Source: Pyronema omphalodes (taxonomy: Eukaryota > Ascomycota > Pezizomycetes > Pezizales > Pyronemataceae). Taken from it: DNA of 52,629 nucleotides. The notes below the pieces were generated by a model. The model made no database searches and had not been told where the DNA came from. It saw nothing but the letters and a program-made list of their open reading frames with translations. The translations under genes and the position numbers were made by a program. How positions within the stretch are numbered: position 1 is the stretch's first letter; every line of letters begins with the position of its first letter. Below are positions 11,502-23,738 of this stretch, piece after piece. The stretch lies in contig JAJJXM010000124.1 in assembly GCA_024516155.1 (NCBI GenBank), positions 1 through 52,629 on the forward strand, given 5' to 3'.

Positions 11502-12294
11502 GGTTAACCAAAGAACGCCCGTATAAGCCACGGGTGGTGGGGATACTGCCAAGACAATATATGCCGCTATTAACAGTTACACTGACTTCGCCTTCTTCAC
11601 GAGTTGTTTTGCCAATGTATCACTATCAGTATTCCCTCGTCGACTGTCTTCATTCCAATACTCGAGACGCTCAATTAGCTGGACCAGAGGGTAAATTTCA
11701 GCACGACAAACGGTGTTTTCTATCAATATGAATACCAATGGCCATGGTGTACATACAGCTGGTACGTCGGATACACAGTTCGGTACCGGCAAGGTAAAAA
11801 GGCAGGTGGTGCACTGATGAATCCGCAGGTCAGGGCTGAGTATGATGCGTGGAATGTTCCGAACGCTGAAAAACGTGCTTCAATATCAACCATCAAAGCA
11901 CATCATTCTACCTAACAGTCGTAAGAGGTAACGTGAGGGTCATGTGAGAACCTGAAATCGTCATGGAAGCAGTCCAGTATACATTTTGAGTATATAATAA
12001 CCCAAGAGATTGATGGCGAAAGCCGTATCACAAGAGCGACATACGTGTACCGAAGGGTTCAAGATGCCGATATTTGTGAATCTTTCATAGGTGCAATATA
12101 TCTCTGTTCAAGAAGCTGTATTGCCTCGCAACGTAATTCCGTGACGAAGGGCACTGCGGCATCATTGCAATGGAATTACTTCACTTCAGGTACATAAAAG
12201 CCAGATATGCATGGGTCAAGGACGATTGTAGAACGGGTTTCATGGTCGGAGGACCACCAGAATGGAACATACGGGTTGCTGAGACTGTCCCGGC

Positions 12295-12303
12295 GCCAAG
12301 AGA
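12295..12303 (+). promoter_or_regulatory. GCCAAGAGA promoter element of gene C
   Basis: GCCAAGAGA, 110 nt upstream of the donor; the mirror copy in C' reads GCCAAGACA. GATATATAAT follows closely downstream in both copies. Confidence 0.5.
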
Positions 12304-12403
12304 GTCTGATATATAATCCTCCGGAAAAGCGACTTTTACCTCAGCCCATCCCTTCTTCACGACACCTGCAAGTTCTGCACGCCCTAGACATCGAACGTTC
12401 GAA

Positions 12404-14318
12404 AGTAAGTGGTCCAACCAGATTGAATATTTCCAAGTGAACACCGTATCCCATGTTTCTACGGATCCCTGTCCCAACATATGCACAAATGTATGTCAGA
12501 GTCGAAGTACAGTATATCTAATGTATAATAGTGGGAAAAAAAGGCAAGAAAAAGCTTGTATCGATCGCTGTGTCTCCTGAATCAGATAGACAACACAAAG
12601 GATCACGGAACACAATTACGCCTCTGGAAACCGTTACAACAGACACTGTTTGTACAACATCCAGTGAGCATAATCTTTCGGGCCCCATAATAAACGTTCA
12701 ACCGACATCTCACGCTGAAGAACACGCGTCGTTTTCTGCGCAGGAGGAACGGAAAAAGCGAAGGACGAAGACTAAGAAGCAAAATTTGCAACCGACGGTT
12801 CAGCCCACCTATACCTCCGAAGCGTCCTTGTCAGCGTGTCCGGCTGAGGTTCTACTGTCAATCATCGGATTCATCAGAATGGCTGAAAGAAGAACCAGCA
12901 ACCGTGCTTTGTCCAAACTCCGACTTGTGAACCGCCAATTCCGTTACCTTCTGCAACCTATCATCTTCGGGTCAGTGCGGATGCCACCAGAATGTGGTAC
13001 AGATCGTGCACTTACTAAAGACATTCGCAAACTTCTGCATCTGATTGAAGGAAACCCGAGTCTGGCCAAAGATATTAAGGAACTTAGCTACTATGAGACA
13101 GACCCGGGTGATATGATTACGAATAATTACTACTTGGAAGAACTAAATGAAGATTGTAATATCTTCTTGCGGTATGCCAGAGAACTGTCCCAGAAGTCAG
13201 CGACGTTTGTCTTCTCTGTACGTCCATCGGACAAGCACGACATATCCGAGCAGTATAACAACATGTGTGCCCCACTTCTCCTGTCGCGATTGACGAACCT
13301 ACGGAAACTTTCATTTTACGGTCATGTTGGAGGGGGATATGCCTTACTGCTGACACCATTGGCAAAGCAAATCTGGGAACACACGCCACTGAAATCTGTG
13401 GAAGTTTTGTGCTGGGAACCACAGTTTATCGATTACGACTAGGAGCGCACATACTGGCCCACATACGATGGATATGATTATCGCAGATGGCTGGACCCAG
13501 CAAAGATACCGAACAATGACTGGAATGTGATTTCTTTTCTACGGTTCGCACCAGGCCTTAAACAACTTGACGTCCACTCGGATTGTTTCCTCGCGAGAGC
13601 AACCCCACACAACCCACCCTTGTTACAGTTTTCAACAGTCGTGGAGATTAAGGCGGAAAATCCAGAAGACAATGTGAAATGCCTGTTGGAACTTGCGAAT
13701 TGCTGTCCTGTTTTAAAGGCTATCGATATGTGGCATTGGTATCCTAACGGTTCGCCGCCTTACAAGGGAGTGGCACTAAAACAGGCATTATATCTTGTTC
13801 GCAACAGCATTGAAGAGATCGTAATTACTGGGAAGATTGACGTGAATTCCAGCCCCACCGGAGGACTCGGCCTATTCCACGATTTTCCAAATCTCAGACG
13901 AATAGCAACGGATGTAATAGCACTAGTTCCAGTGTCATCGCAGGGCTGGCCAGGTGATTGCAGTATCCGTGAAATGTTACCTCCAACATTAGAATCGCTA
14001 CATGTGTACGTATATGATACGATTTTCCATGTATCTGCAATTCAACCTATGGATCAAGGGGGTCCATTTCAATCTGTCTGGCTTCGGGAGCGATTCCGGA
14101 GACTCCATGAAATCCTCCAGGATCTCATGTGTCCGACTAGGACTAATCTACTGACGAATCTCCGACGGATCACTATTCAAAACGAACTTTGGGAATCCGG
14201 AGACCGGCGCATCACGAACGAAGGTGAAAGACTTGATGAAATTTGCAAGTCATTGGGGATTAAATGCACCCGGAACTCCAGCGATATCAATGACCCCTGG
14301 TACGCGAAACAAATATAG
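12404..14318 (+). pseudogene. F-box protein, paralog C (one nonsense codon)
   Basis: Left-arm copy of C'. The structure is join(12404, 12532..14318) with a 127-nt intron (12405-12531; donor GTAAGT, branch CTAAT, acceptor TAG) and the split start A|TG giving MGKKGKKKLVS. The frame is open for 303 codons, then hits TAG at 13440-13442 where C' has TAC (Tyr). The same frame then continues as ERTYWPTYDGYDYRRW to the normal end, 595 codons in all. The lesion is one C-to-G transversion. If translated, the product would keep the F-box (LSACPAEVLLSIIGFI) and lose about half of the C-terminal region. It could be a recent pseudogene, a truncated regulator or a sequencing error. C' is intact. Confidence 0.85.
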
Positions 14319-14466
14319 CTGGGCGATATTGTTGCATGCTTTTATAGTGCTGTCAGGACTCATCTAGACATGGTGTGTATTACTGTCGTTTCTACTCGAC
14401 GTAATTTACCACTGTGTTTCTCCTTGTCCGTATTACGAAATTTCACATTACAGCGTCCTCTGTTTT

Positions 14467-14498
<32 letters not shown>

Positions 14499-15786
14499 TT
14501 TGATATTTTGCCATGTAGCTCTTGTCAACCCATATTGCCGGTACAGTCAAGAAGTTGTTTTCTCCAGAATCACACATTGTTCCTCTCTGTCATGACCATC
14601 TGACGACCGTTAGGATTCTAGAAAAGCTATCAAGATCTTGTCGTAACTGGTCAATGCACCACTCTGTCATATCCTGGTCACTGAATCGTTGACTCAGGAT
14701 AGTGGAAGCTCAGTACCCATAAATAAAGGATGATGATATGACAACCCTTGTCTGTATTACTCCTACATGGCGGCATTATTAGAGTCGTTGAATGAAGAAC
14801 CAACAGAGTTTGCTTTTCACCATGGACGGTGAAGGAATAGCTGTCGGCTGAGAAGAGATTGGTTGTGCACCGGTATTCCGTGGGAAAACACTGGTGGGCT
14901 TGTGGCTTTAATGGAAGTTCGAAGAGTCATAGTCTATTGTAGGACACATACACTGTCGTTACACAATAGAGCATGAAACTGCAATCTGGGATTTCCGATG
15001 ATCAGACTGCTTCATAAATTTCACTCGTTCAAAAGAAGACTGAACTGTGCTTGGGATTCAGATAACATGTACTCCGCTGATTAAATTTGGTCACGTCAGG
15101 CCACTGGATGCACTTGTATGTTCAGACCAGAGAGATGACACAACGTCAACGTATCGGAAATTCTGAAACTCATGGGTGTACGGACGGGCATTGCACGTAC
15201 GTACTGCTGTCCTTTGTTCCATCTCGCGTTGTCTTGTGCGACACGGTGCGACGGAACGCGAATCCCTGTAAACGCGTTGAGACACAGCCACTGGTGTTCT
15301 CGCCGCTCGCTTAGCTCGCGTGGGCATTAGCGTCACTCGGTAATCGATCGCGAAATCTACTGTGTGAATTAGGAACGCAACGTGAGTCGGGAAGCAACTA
15401 AATCATGGACGTGAATATCAATCGTTTTGGACGATTTTCACGGAAACGAATAGCGATGTAAACCTGTTCTTATTTTCAATCACCAGATTGACTATTTGAG
15501 TTGAACAGTCTTTGATGGTTCCTGTGGTTTACCAAACGCGCTTATGGGCCTGGTACACACCTGGCGCGATCAATTATCGTACGTGATAATTGTTCTTCCG
15601 GACAACATGCCATTTCCAGTAAATGTAACGCCGTGGATGAAGGTAAATACATGTTCACAGCAATGGTATTACCGTCCTTACAGTATCTTCAACCAGTATG
15701 TGTAAGCGTCGAGTGCAGTCATCAAACGTCATTGATGTTCACATGAAAGCAGGATGAGAGAGACCGGTGGCCAACGTAGTCCGGAC
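14319..15786. other. C-D intergenic region
   Basis: Holds a T-rich tract (14463-14502), much longer than in the right arm, and the 3' flank shared with gene D. A stretch of about 480 nt (14598-15080) has no clear partner in the right arm. One ATCCCTGYAAACGCG motif lies at 15248-15279. No gene seen. Confidence 0.5.
15248..15279 (+). repeat. GACGCG / ATCCCTGYAAACGCG motif, copy 2
   Basis: Contains AACGCGAATCCCTGTAAACG, about 650 nt upstream of gene D and in the same orientation relative to the gene as the copies near B, E and F. Confidence 0.55.
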
Positions 15787-15795
15787 GCCAAGACA
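15787..15795 (+). promoter_or_regulatory. GCCAAGACA promoter element of gene D
   Basis: GCCAAGACATA, 133 nt upstream of the gene D donor, with the same spacing as in D'. A CACGACACC motif follows in the untranslated exon (15855-15863). Confidence 0.5.
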
Positions 15796-15918
15796 TACCG
15801 CTCTTCAACATTTAACCGACTTGAAAAAGCTTGAACGTGCATTTCTGCAGACTCCACGACACCTTCAGGCTCTCCAAGTCGTCAGCATCCAACAACACAT
15901 AGCTACCAGACGTTCAAA

Positions 15919-17819
15919 AGTGAGTGGTCCATCCGTATCAGGAATCTCGGAAAGAACCCAGGACCAGATGTGTCTCTGGATGACGTTGGCAACAACTTCG
16001 TAAGAAGGCATTGGGTCGACATGTGGAGTATATCTAACTTATTGAGCTTTTTTTTCTAGTGGGAAAGAGACGCACAAAGGGAGCTGGATCTGCAGCAGCT
16101 GATGCTGGGACAAATACGCGACAAAAAGAACCCGCGGAAAAGAAAACGCCTCCGGAAACGGTGGCAAGTACCAGAGAGCTTGCGACATCCAACGCAAAGA
16201 AGACGCTATGCACCCTTGTCGACAATCAACTCATTTCTGCCATCGATAACGACAATCTGCCATCCCCCCTGCCGAAACGAGAGAAGCGAAAGACAAAGCG
16301 GACGAAGCACCAACCTGGAAGAACAGTTTTTCCAAGCTCTGCCCCCGCCTCACCTTTGTCAAAATGTCCAACTGAGGTTCTCTATTCAATCATTGGCTTC
16401 GTGAAAGGAGATAAAACCGCTAGCTCTGATCCGGATTTACTTAACCTTCGGCTCGTAAATGGCGAATTTCGTTACCTTCTGCAACCAGTCCTGTTCGAGT
16501 CTGTTCGCATACCAAGGCGCAGCTGTCGTCGGCCCGCAGTTACGAACGATGTTCGCCAGCTCCTGCGTCTGATTGACCTGAATCCCAGCCTTGCAACATG
16601 TATCAAGGAGTTGACCTTGTATGACGCCTACCCGCACCGTCGTGAAGATGCTCATTGCAGCTCGGAAGAACAGAAACACGATTACAGAATCTACTCAAAG
16701 TTTGCCGAAGAAATGGAGCTAGAAATGTTGGCAGGAAAGACCTTTGGCTACCCATTACACCAATCCGACCGACGCGAAACTTTGAAAGTCTACGACCAAA
16801 TGTGTACCCCACTGGTATTGTCACGACTTACAAACCTACGTACGCTTATATTCTCTGGCTACGTTGGAGGAGGATACGCTATACTTCTGACACCGTGGGC
16901 AAAGGCGATATGGGAACACTGGCCACTGCGTTCTCTGGAAGTCTTACGCTGGCAACACGGGCGAAGTTGGGAGATGTACTAGCGAATGTGGTGGCCTGCG
17001 AACAATCCAGACAATGATAGCCTCGCTGCTGGTAAATCAGAGCCACCAAATAATGACTGGAATATCATTTGCTTTTTGCGTTTCACACCAGGCCTGAAAC
17101 AACTTACCTTGATAAACAATCAGTTCTTCAAGAGAGCAACACCCCACAACCTGCCCGTGTTACAGTTTTTGACGGCATTGCACATGGAGTCCCATTGTCA
17201 GCATCCGAGGCAGACCTCGCAATGCCTGTTGGAACTTACGAAGTGTACTGCGGTGCTAATGACAGTCAAAATATGTCATCCGCATACTGACCATCCGGGA
17301 CCTTACGACGCACTCCCACTGAAACAGGCGTTAAATCTCGTTAGAAACAGCATCGAGGAGATCAACATCGATGCGGTGATCAAATTGAATTCCAGCGGCA
17401 CCGGAGGAGTTGGTCCCTTTCACGATTTTCCGAAGCTCAAGAAAATATCAATTGATGTGATAGGGTTAATTCCTTTCTCACCACAAGGCTGGCCCGGTGA
17501 TTACAGTATGCTTGAACTACTGCCCCCAACCTTAGAATCGCTACATCTATACATATATGATACAATTTTCTATGTTTCCCCCACTCAACGGTTCAATTCA
17601 CAAAAACCACATCACTCTGCACGGTTACAGCAGCGTTCATCGGGACTGTATGAGATCCTCAAGGACGTCACAATGCTCAGGAGGACTAGTCCGTTTCCGA
17701 AGCTCCGAAGGATCAGTATTCATGACGAACTTTTATCATCTGAATTGGTGCCGATTCTGAAGGGAGGTAGAGAATTACTTCCGGAGATGTGTGCCGCATT
17801 GGAAATTGAATACGAGTAA
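15919..17819 (+). pseudogene. F-box protein, paralog D (one nonsense codon)
   Basis: Left-arm copy of D'. The structure is join(15919, 16060..17819) with a 140-nt intron (15920-16059; donor GTGAGT, branch CTAAC, T-rich tract, acceptor TAG). The split start A|TG gives MGKRRTKGAG. TAG at 16980-16982 replaces GAG (Glu) of D' after about 307 codons, and the same frame continues to 17819. The lesion is a G-to-T transversion. The F-box (LSKCPTEVLYSIIGFVKG) and the start of the leucine-rich region lie before the stop. The open frame ends GIEYE-like, six codons short of D' by an additional early stop at the extreme C-terminus. A truncated F-box product is possible. Confidence 0.85.
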
Positions 17820-18297
17820 AGCGTCACTGGAATATAAAAAAAACAAAAGCCTTGCAACACCACAGAAGGAACGCTGAACCATATCAAAACATGCTTTAAT
17901 TATGCAATCGGAACTGACCTGGACATAGTGTCCGATATTCTCTTTTCCTCGAGACGGATTTTGCGACAGTGTATCTCCCTGTTTGTATTGAGCATTGTCC
18001 ATTTACATTTTTCTGTTTCTGTTTTTACTTTCAATGTGTTGTCATGCAGCTCATGTCAATGTATGTACGGTGAACGGACTCGGAGTTGGTTTTTCCAGAA
18101 CATCATATACCTTTTTCTGTTTCTGTTTCTACTGTCAATATGTTGTCATGTACCTCATATCAATGTATGTACCGTGAACGGACCCGCATTTGGTTTTTCC
18201 AGAACATCACATTGCTCCTCTGTACAATGCTCGTGATATCTTCCTGACATCAAATGCATTGTCGGTTCATACAAAATCCTTGCATTCGAGTTTCACG
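17820..18297. repeat. Gene D 3' flank with left-arm-only tandem duplication
   Basis: Two direct units of about 104 nt (about 18008-18108 and 18112-18212), each running from TTTTCTGTTTCTG through CAATGTATGTAC to GGTTTTTCCAGAACATCA. The right arm has only one unit (about 38235-38345). The duplication therefore arose after the arms separated, or was lost on the right. Confidence 0.75.
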
Positions 18298-18596
18298 AAG
18301 GATGCATTAGTTCCAGATATCTACCGCTGCCTGAAAATGAGATTCGAGGAGCGTTCCTCCCATTTTAGCAACCTCGAAAAGACTCAAAGTACTTGAGATG
18401 AGCTGAGTGTTCCAACATGCACGTTCCAAGAGCACCATCATACTCTTGACGATCGATGCTACGGGCGCAAGAAACAAAGTCACAGCTTGCCCATCCCGGT
18501 GAAGCTCAACCGGACTTTTACCTCTGCAGTAGCATCAATGACGCTAACATTTGAAACTCTAGATTTTGTCGCAACATTATGCCGCACCCGAAGGCA
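18298..18596. other. Start of spacer, nothing recognised
   Basis: Homology with the right arm stops near 18297. I see no gene or repeat here. Confidence 0.4.
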
Positions 18597-18993
<397 letters not shown>

Positions 18994-19139
18994 TGGAGTT
19001 TTCTACAGTGCAGATGCACATTGCACCCCCTGTGGTACATCAGATCGTTATAAAGATATGCCATCAGTGCATAACTTTATTCCACGATGAGAATAAAATG
19101 TCCTCCTGCTATGCCTGACCTATCCTTCGACTACCCCCT

Positions 19140-19220
19140 ACCTAACCTCGTGCTAACCTCGTGCTAACCTCGTGCTATCCTCGTGCTATCCTTGTGCTAT
19201 CCTCGTGCTATCCTCTGCTT
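19140..19220. repeat. 12-nt tandem repeat (CTAACCTCGTG type)
   Basis: About seven units of a 12-nt repeat that drifts from CTAACCTCGTG to CTATCCTCGTG. It is followed by low-complexity sequence to about 19430, including a poly-C run near 19251-19266. Confidence 0.85.
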
Positions 19221-19780
19221 AAAGCCTTAAGCTCTATCCCCCGTTTATTTCGCCCCCCCCCCCCCCACTTTATTTATGTTTTATTTCATCCCCAGACTTA
19301 TTATTAATTTATTTCACCCCCCAAGTTATTCACTATTTCCTTCACCCCTGAGTTATTCACTATTTATTTTATGACTTGTTTTATTCCCTATTTATGTTTT
19401 ATCACCCGTTTATTTTCTACTCATTTTGTTGTTTTTGTGTTGCATTTTAAGCTTTCTCTCAGCGTTTAGATAACGCCAAACAAAAGGTTTATTCAACGGC
19501 ATTTTTTCTAGATTTGTTTGTTACAGGAAAAGAGGTACATTCAATGCATGTAATTTAATGTAGAAAAAAGAAAAAAAAAAATACAAACAAAAAAAAAACA
19601 CAGGCAAAACAAACAACCACACTGCCGGTACATCAGTTTTTGATAAAAACAGCGGGATAAGACATACCTATGCTGGATCATTAGGTCCTGATTTCGAATA
19701 GTTTGTGGTCAGCATCACGCTGAAATTTCAATTTCTTTTTGGCCTTTTGCAGGTAGATTGTTTATTAGTACTTTTTGTGC
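19221..19780. other. Low-complexity AT/C-rich spacer
   Basis: TTTATTT-rich and C-rich sequence, then A-rich runs at 19563-19600. No gene seen. Confidence 0.5.
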
Positions 19781-20050
19781 TGAGGGATTGAAGGGGTTGA
19801 TTTATTGGGGATTCGAGGGGTTGGTCAATAAATGGTGTGCTGAGGAATTGTGGTAGTTGATTCATTGGGGGATTCGAGGGGTTGGTCGAGGAATGGTGTT
19901 CTGAGGGATTGCGGTGGTTGATTTACTGAGGGATTCGAGGGGTTGATCGCAGCGGAGGAATGGTGTGCTGAGGGATTGAAGGGGTTGATCGAGAAATGTT
20001 GTGGTGGGGGATGGTGGTGGTTCATTTATTACTGTTGATGGAGGTTACAA
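19781..20050. repeat. Minisatellite, about 60-nt units
   Basis: Four to five imperfect units built on TGTGCTGAGGGATTG, GGTTGATTTATTGGGG and GGATTCGAGGGGTTGGTC. Unit length varies from about 36 to 67 nt. Confidence 0.8.
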
Positions 20051-20633
20051 CGGAAAAATGCTGTGGTGAGGGTGGTGACAGAAATCAGGTTTCGATGGAA
20101 CTTTAGACGTGCAAAATCTTTCCCTTCCGGCTTCCAGATGTGATGTCATGTGAAAAGGGCCCCATCCATCAAGATTCAGCCCTGCAAGGGGCGCTATCTA
20201 CCCCCCGCTGCTACCTACCACTAGCTCCCGTTGCATCAGCTCTCCGTCTCGCTTCCCCCCACCTCGCTTCTCCACCAGCTACTACGAACTGCACTACAAA
20301 CTCGAGTTCTCAAGCTTCCCTACATTATCACGGAGCTCTCGACAAATTTCACCACCTGCTCTGTCCCCCGATTTGCAGCACTCCGACCTGCAGCAATACC
20401 CAATTTCCTCAGTGTCTTCCAATCCTGTGCACCTCCCACTCCTCCCCCAATACAAGCTTCTCCCACCACGAGCAGTCCGGGAGATTCCCCGAAACCACAT
20501 CAAGAATTCACGAGTCCCTCTCCGCTAATTCCGCCTCCCTCTGCCACCATCCAAGCCGTCTGAAAGAACTCCGCCATTTTCTACTCCCCCCATTCCGCCT
20601 TCTCTCTACATTTTCTCTTTACCGGTTTCATTA
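20051..20633. other. C-rich spacer, no gene recognised
   Basis: Pyrimidine-rich DNA giving Pro/Ser/His-rich ORFs in two forward frames. No motif suggests a real protein. Confidence 0.4.
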
Positions 20634-22556
20634 AGTCCAGCCCAGGATGGGGTTAGTATCAAAGTCGAGGCGCTCATAGACATTCTTCTTACTGAACATG
20701 AGAATGAGATGGATAAGGATAATACAGCGGCGTTTTCTGGATTGGTGTTTGTACAACAAACAGCTGGTACCTTGGCTTTGACGGAGATTCTCAAGCACCA
20801 CCCACGCACAAAACGGATATTTAAGCCTGGTGCGATGACGGGTTCTAGTGGCTTCGACAAATTGCTCAACTTCTTAGATAAGAGTAAAAACAAGCGTCAA
20901 CAATCAACTCTCCAGGATTTCCGAACGGGAAAAAAGAATCTTATTTTATTATCTCAACTTCAGTCATCGAGGAGGGACTAGATATCCAGGACTGCCACTT
21001 GGTTGTTTGCTTTGAACCACCAACGAACTTGAAGAGCTTCGTTCAACGACGTGGAAGGGCGTGGAGAAAGGAGATTTCTTATATCATCATGTACCCTCGT
21101 GGTACCACACAAACGAAATCTAGTGACTTTGAAATCTTGGAAGAACAGATAAAAGAACTCTACAGAGATCAGTCGAGACAAGTGGACTTAGATACTGAAT
21201 GGGAGTACGATGATAAAATCGTGAGGAGGGACATGACAAGGTTTACCGGATTGAAAACACCGGGTATGTGACTTCCTATTTCCATAATTCATGTAATTTT
21301 GCTACCGTTTTAATATCAGGGCTGTCCTCACAATGGAAAGTTCTATTCCTCATCTTTACCATTTTTGTGCATGCCTTCCACCTCAGGAGTTCGTGGATTT
21401 ACGACCTCAGTTCCAGACAACCAAGTCTGTAGGCATCGATGCTAGAGTATCATGGGAGGCAGAAGTCGTCTGGCCAAACTCCATCCATCCCGATATTCGG
21501 TGCTTTAATACAACTGAAGCCTGGCACACCGAAAAATGGGCAAAGCGTGACGTTGCCTTCGCTGCATGTATGAAGCTTCATCAGCACGGCAATTGGACGA
21601 TAACCTGATGCCTCTTGGAAAAGGAGACCGTCTAACTATGCAAGAAGCTCAAAAGAGAGCCCCTAGAGCGACTGTAGATGGTCGGGATGACATCTGGCAA
21701 TCGGTTAATAAATACTGGAGCAGTACAACCGTTGCTATTCTAACAAAATTGAAATGACGTTCTCATCAGGACAAGTTTCCACACTCGATATTCTACTACC
21801 CATCAAGCTTCCTAAAATTCCTGAGCTGAAGCTTTTTTGGTCAACGGCGGAGACTGTTCAGACTAGAATTAGCCAACATGCAAAGAGTGTTGAGAATACT
21901 CCAGAGCTCATCAAAAGAGCTAGAAATGCAACCTTCCGTCTCATTAAAAACCATCATTACAGGGCCTCGGCGGATAAATTAGACTACACCTATCTCTTCC
22001 TCCCTGGTGAAGGGTCCGGCGAAACATGGGACCAGTTTCCAAACGAATCAATTCCAGCACTCGAAGCCTTTAAAAGTGGCATTGAAATGGGGATTATCAG
22101 AGAACACGACGATATTGGAGATAGCTTAGGAGCCTTATATATTTTTGAAAGATGGCGACATGATTGAAATCCTCTTGATTTTTCGAGCAAACTCTAAGGT
22201 GAACTTCTAAAGCAACCTATTATGGAGGTTACAAAACGTACTTGACGCCGGGATTTCTTGCATGAGTCCGCTGGTCTCGGCAGAAAGGTTGACAAGGTGT
22301 GCCACATCTTACCAAGTCATCATCGTGTCGACACTCTTCCTTGGAAATATGCTCGTCTTGGGTTACTCTTACCATTCATTGTTGACAGAGTTGAAAAGAC
22401 GCTTCTTGCAGCTAGCCTTAGAAGTTACATAAAATTGGACTGGCTACCAATTGAATCGTTGCTGTGTGCAATCACCGCCTCATCTGCGCAAGATCCAACT
22501 GACTACCAGCGCCTTGAATTCCTTGGCGACTCTGTTTTGAAAATGCTCCTAAAGAT
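20634..22556 (+). pseudogene. Dicer-like (DCL) pseudogene, 5' and 3' truncated
   Basis: Relic of a fungal Dicer, the RNase III enzyme that cuts dsRNA into siRNAs. Pieces in domain order: the end of the helicase (ALIDILLTEHENEMDKD, then SVIEEGLDIQDCHLVVCFEPP-like motif V and QRRGRAW, motif VI), 20634-21100; a dimerisation region (HLYHFCACLPPQEFVDLRPQF) after a plausible 53-nt intron (about 21265-21317); a linker, 21754-22167; and the first RNase III signature ([14 protein letters not shown]), about 22500-22543. The ATPase N-terminus and the second RNase III domain are absent. There are frameshifts near 20940 and 22170 and stops near 21608. The 3' end is fused to a helicase fragment. DCL-2 type is my best guess. 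It is certainly non-functional. Confidence 0.85.
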
Positions 22557-22724
22557 TATATTCATCGCGTGGGAAGAATTGCGAGATGTGCAAATGGAAA
22601 AGGCCGCTCGTTGATATCTTTGTTGCCGAATGAAGTTGGCTTTTTGAAGACTTTGAAGGAGGCTAAGGTTCCGGTTGTTGAGTTTGAGTTCCCGGCAATT
22701 TTTTCGCCGGCCGCGGGGTTGTAG
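22554..22724 (+). pseudogene. Fragment of HAS1-like DEAD-box RNA helicase
   Basis: One forward frame reads [19 protein letters not shown] and then [20 protein letters not shown] up to EFEFPA, then diverges to a stop at 22722-22724. HRVGR-AR is DEAD-box motif VI, and the following residues match the stretch known from HAS1, an 18S rRNA-biogenesis helicase. Only about 49 residues survive. The fragment begins where the Dicer reading ends, so the junction at about 22543-22556 is chimeric. Motif VI residues are mostly kept (GRTAR has become GRIAR). Confidence 0.75.
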
Positions 22725-23738
22725 TTGGGGATAAATGCTGATTTATAAACAACAGGGCATATCTTCACGCATATGGTGACATCTGCAATGTTGCAGACAT
22801 TGCGGAATCGATTGTCAGCGGAAATCGGGAATTATTGCATCATATGCCGGATACCTCATGAAAGAGGATAAACGAAAATTTTATCAAGGAAGTTGTGAAC
22901 TATTGATTTGGGGTGGGCGAAAATATCTGTTAAGATATTCGGGTGCGCTCTGGTAATGGGGACGAAATGGTTTTTTTTCTTACATAATTTATGATAGTAA
23001 TTCCGTTTTTGTCAATTTTTCGCTTGTGAATTCAGGGTGGTTGTTGCTTGATCTTTGAATAATTTCCGGAAGATGTTTGCAACGGCCATTGTTCAGTGAA
23101 ATTACTTAAAATCGAAACTTTGATTGTGACAATGTTGCATATTTTATGCAAAGGGATAGATCGGGCAACTTTATCACCGTGATGGCAGAAACCAGGGATA
23201 GCCCTCCCATTGCATAAAAGTTTTGGTGGGGGAGGATTATATTTATGCAATTTGTATGGCCAGAATGTACCACAGGGACCATGAATAGTTGGGAGACGCG
23301 CATCGGGAAACGTTGATGTTTGTTCACTCGGCCATTTGAATACTTTTGAGCTTGCCAAAAATACCGGGCCGCTATCAAGACTACAGGTTTGGTAGCACGC
23401 GATATTGGTATCTGCAACAGCAATTGTGTTTTTCAAGTACCGCGATTTCATATGAACACGCTTTTTATTTCATCTTACAAAACCATGAGAAATAGCATAC
23501 GGAAGGGTGATATGATGTACTAGTAAGATCAGATATCCGGATATACGGTGTGAATGTGCTGTTATGAGGTAAATGAAAAAAAAAAAATAAAGGTAAGACC
23601 AAAGACAAAGCATAGATGAAATTACAATCACGATAATAGACATAATAGGATCCTGGGATCAGATGTTTGAGGGGCGAGACCGGGAGTATCAAAAGCTATA
23701 CACAGATTAGTTTTGACAGCTAAATGACTGCAGATAAA
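22725..23738. other. Spacer, nothing recognised
   Basis: AT-rich, with an A-tract near 23575-23590. ORFs are short and unconvincing. It includes the 3' flank of gene E. Confidence 0.4.

Larger units (their letters stand above)
10642..12403. other. Divergent B-C intergenic region
   Basis: Shared promoter region of genes B (minus) and C (plus), mirrored at 43499-45276. It holds the GCCAAGA elements of both genes, one copy of the 40-nt ATCCCTGCAAACGCG motif (11461-11501) and a possible LINE 3' relic. About 11200-11500 is similar to 26990-27300 in the spacer. No gene seen. Confidence 0.6.
2599..18297. repeat. Left arm of giant imperfect inverted repeat
   Basis: Read against the reverse complement of 38163-51384, this arm matches almost end to end. 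The outer edge (GTCCTTG-GTCATC at 2599) pairs with 51371-51384. The inner edge (AATGCATTGTCGGTT near 18252-18266) pairs with about 38190-38204. It contains F-box genes A, B (minus) and C, D (plus). Private features of this arm are the foldback element at 2921-4821, a tandem duplication at about 18008-18212, and a non-homologous stretch at about 14598-15080. Boundaries were set by eye and may be off by tens of bases. Confidence 0.9.

Noticed and set aside
16059..16061. GTG as the start of gene D and its paralogs
   Set aside because: The G is the last base of the intron acceptor; splicing supplies A and makes ATG, and all ten copies agree.
20140..20634. Pro/Ser-rich ORF of 164 residues
   Set aside because: Pyrimidine-rich low-complexity DNA, open in two frames, with no motif; not supported as a gene.
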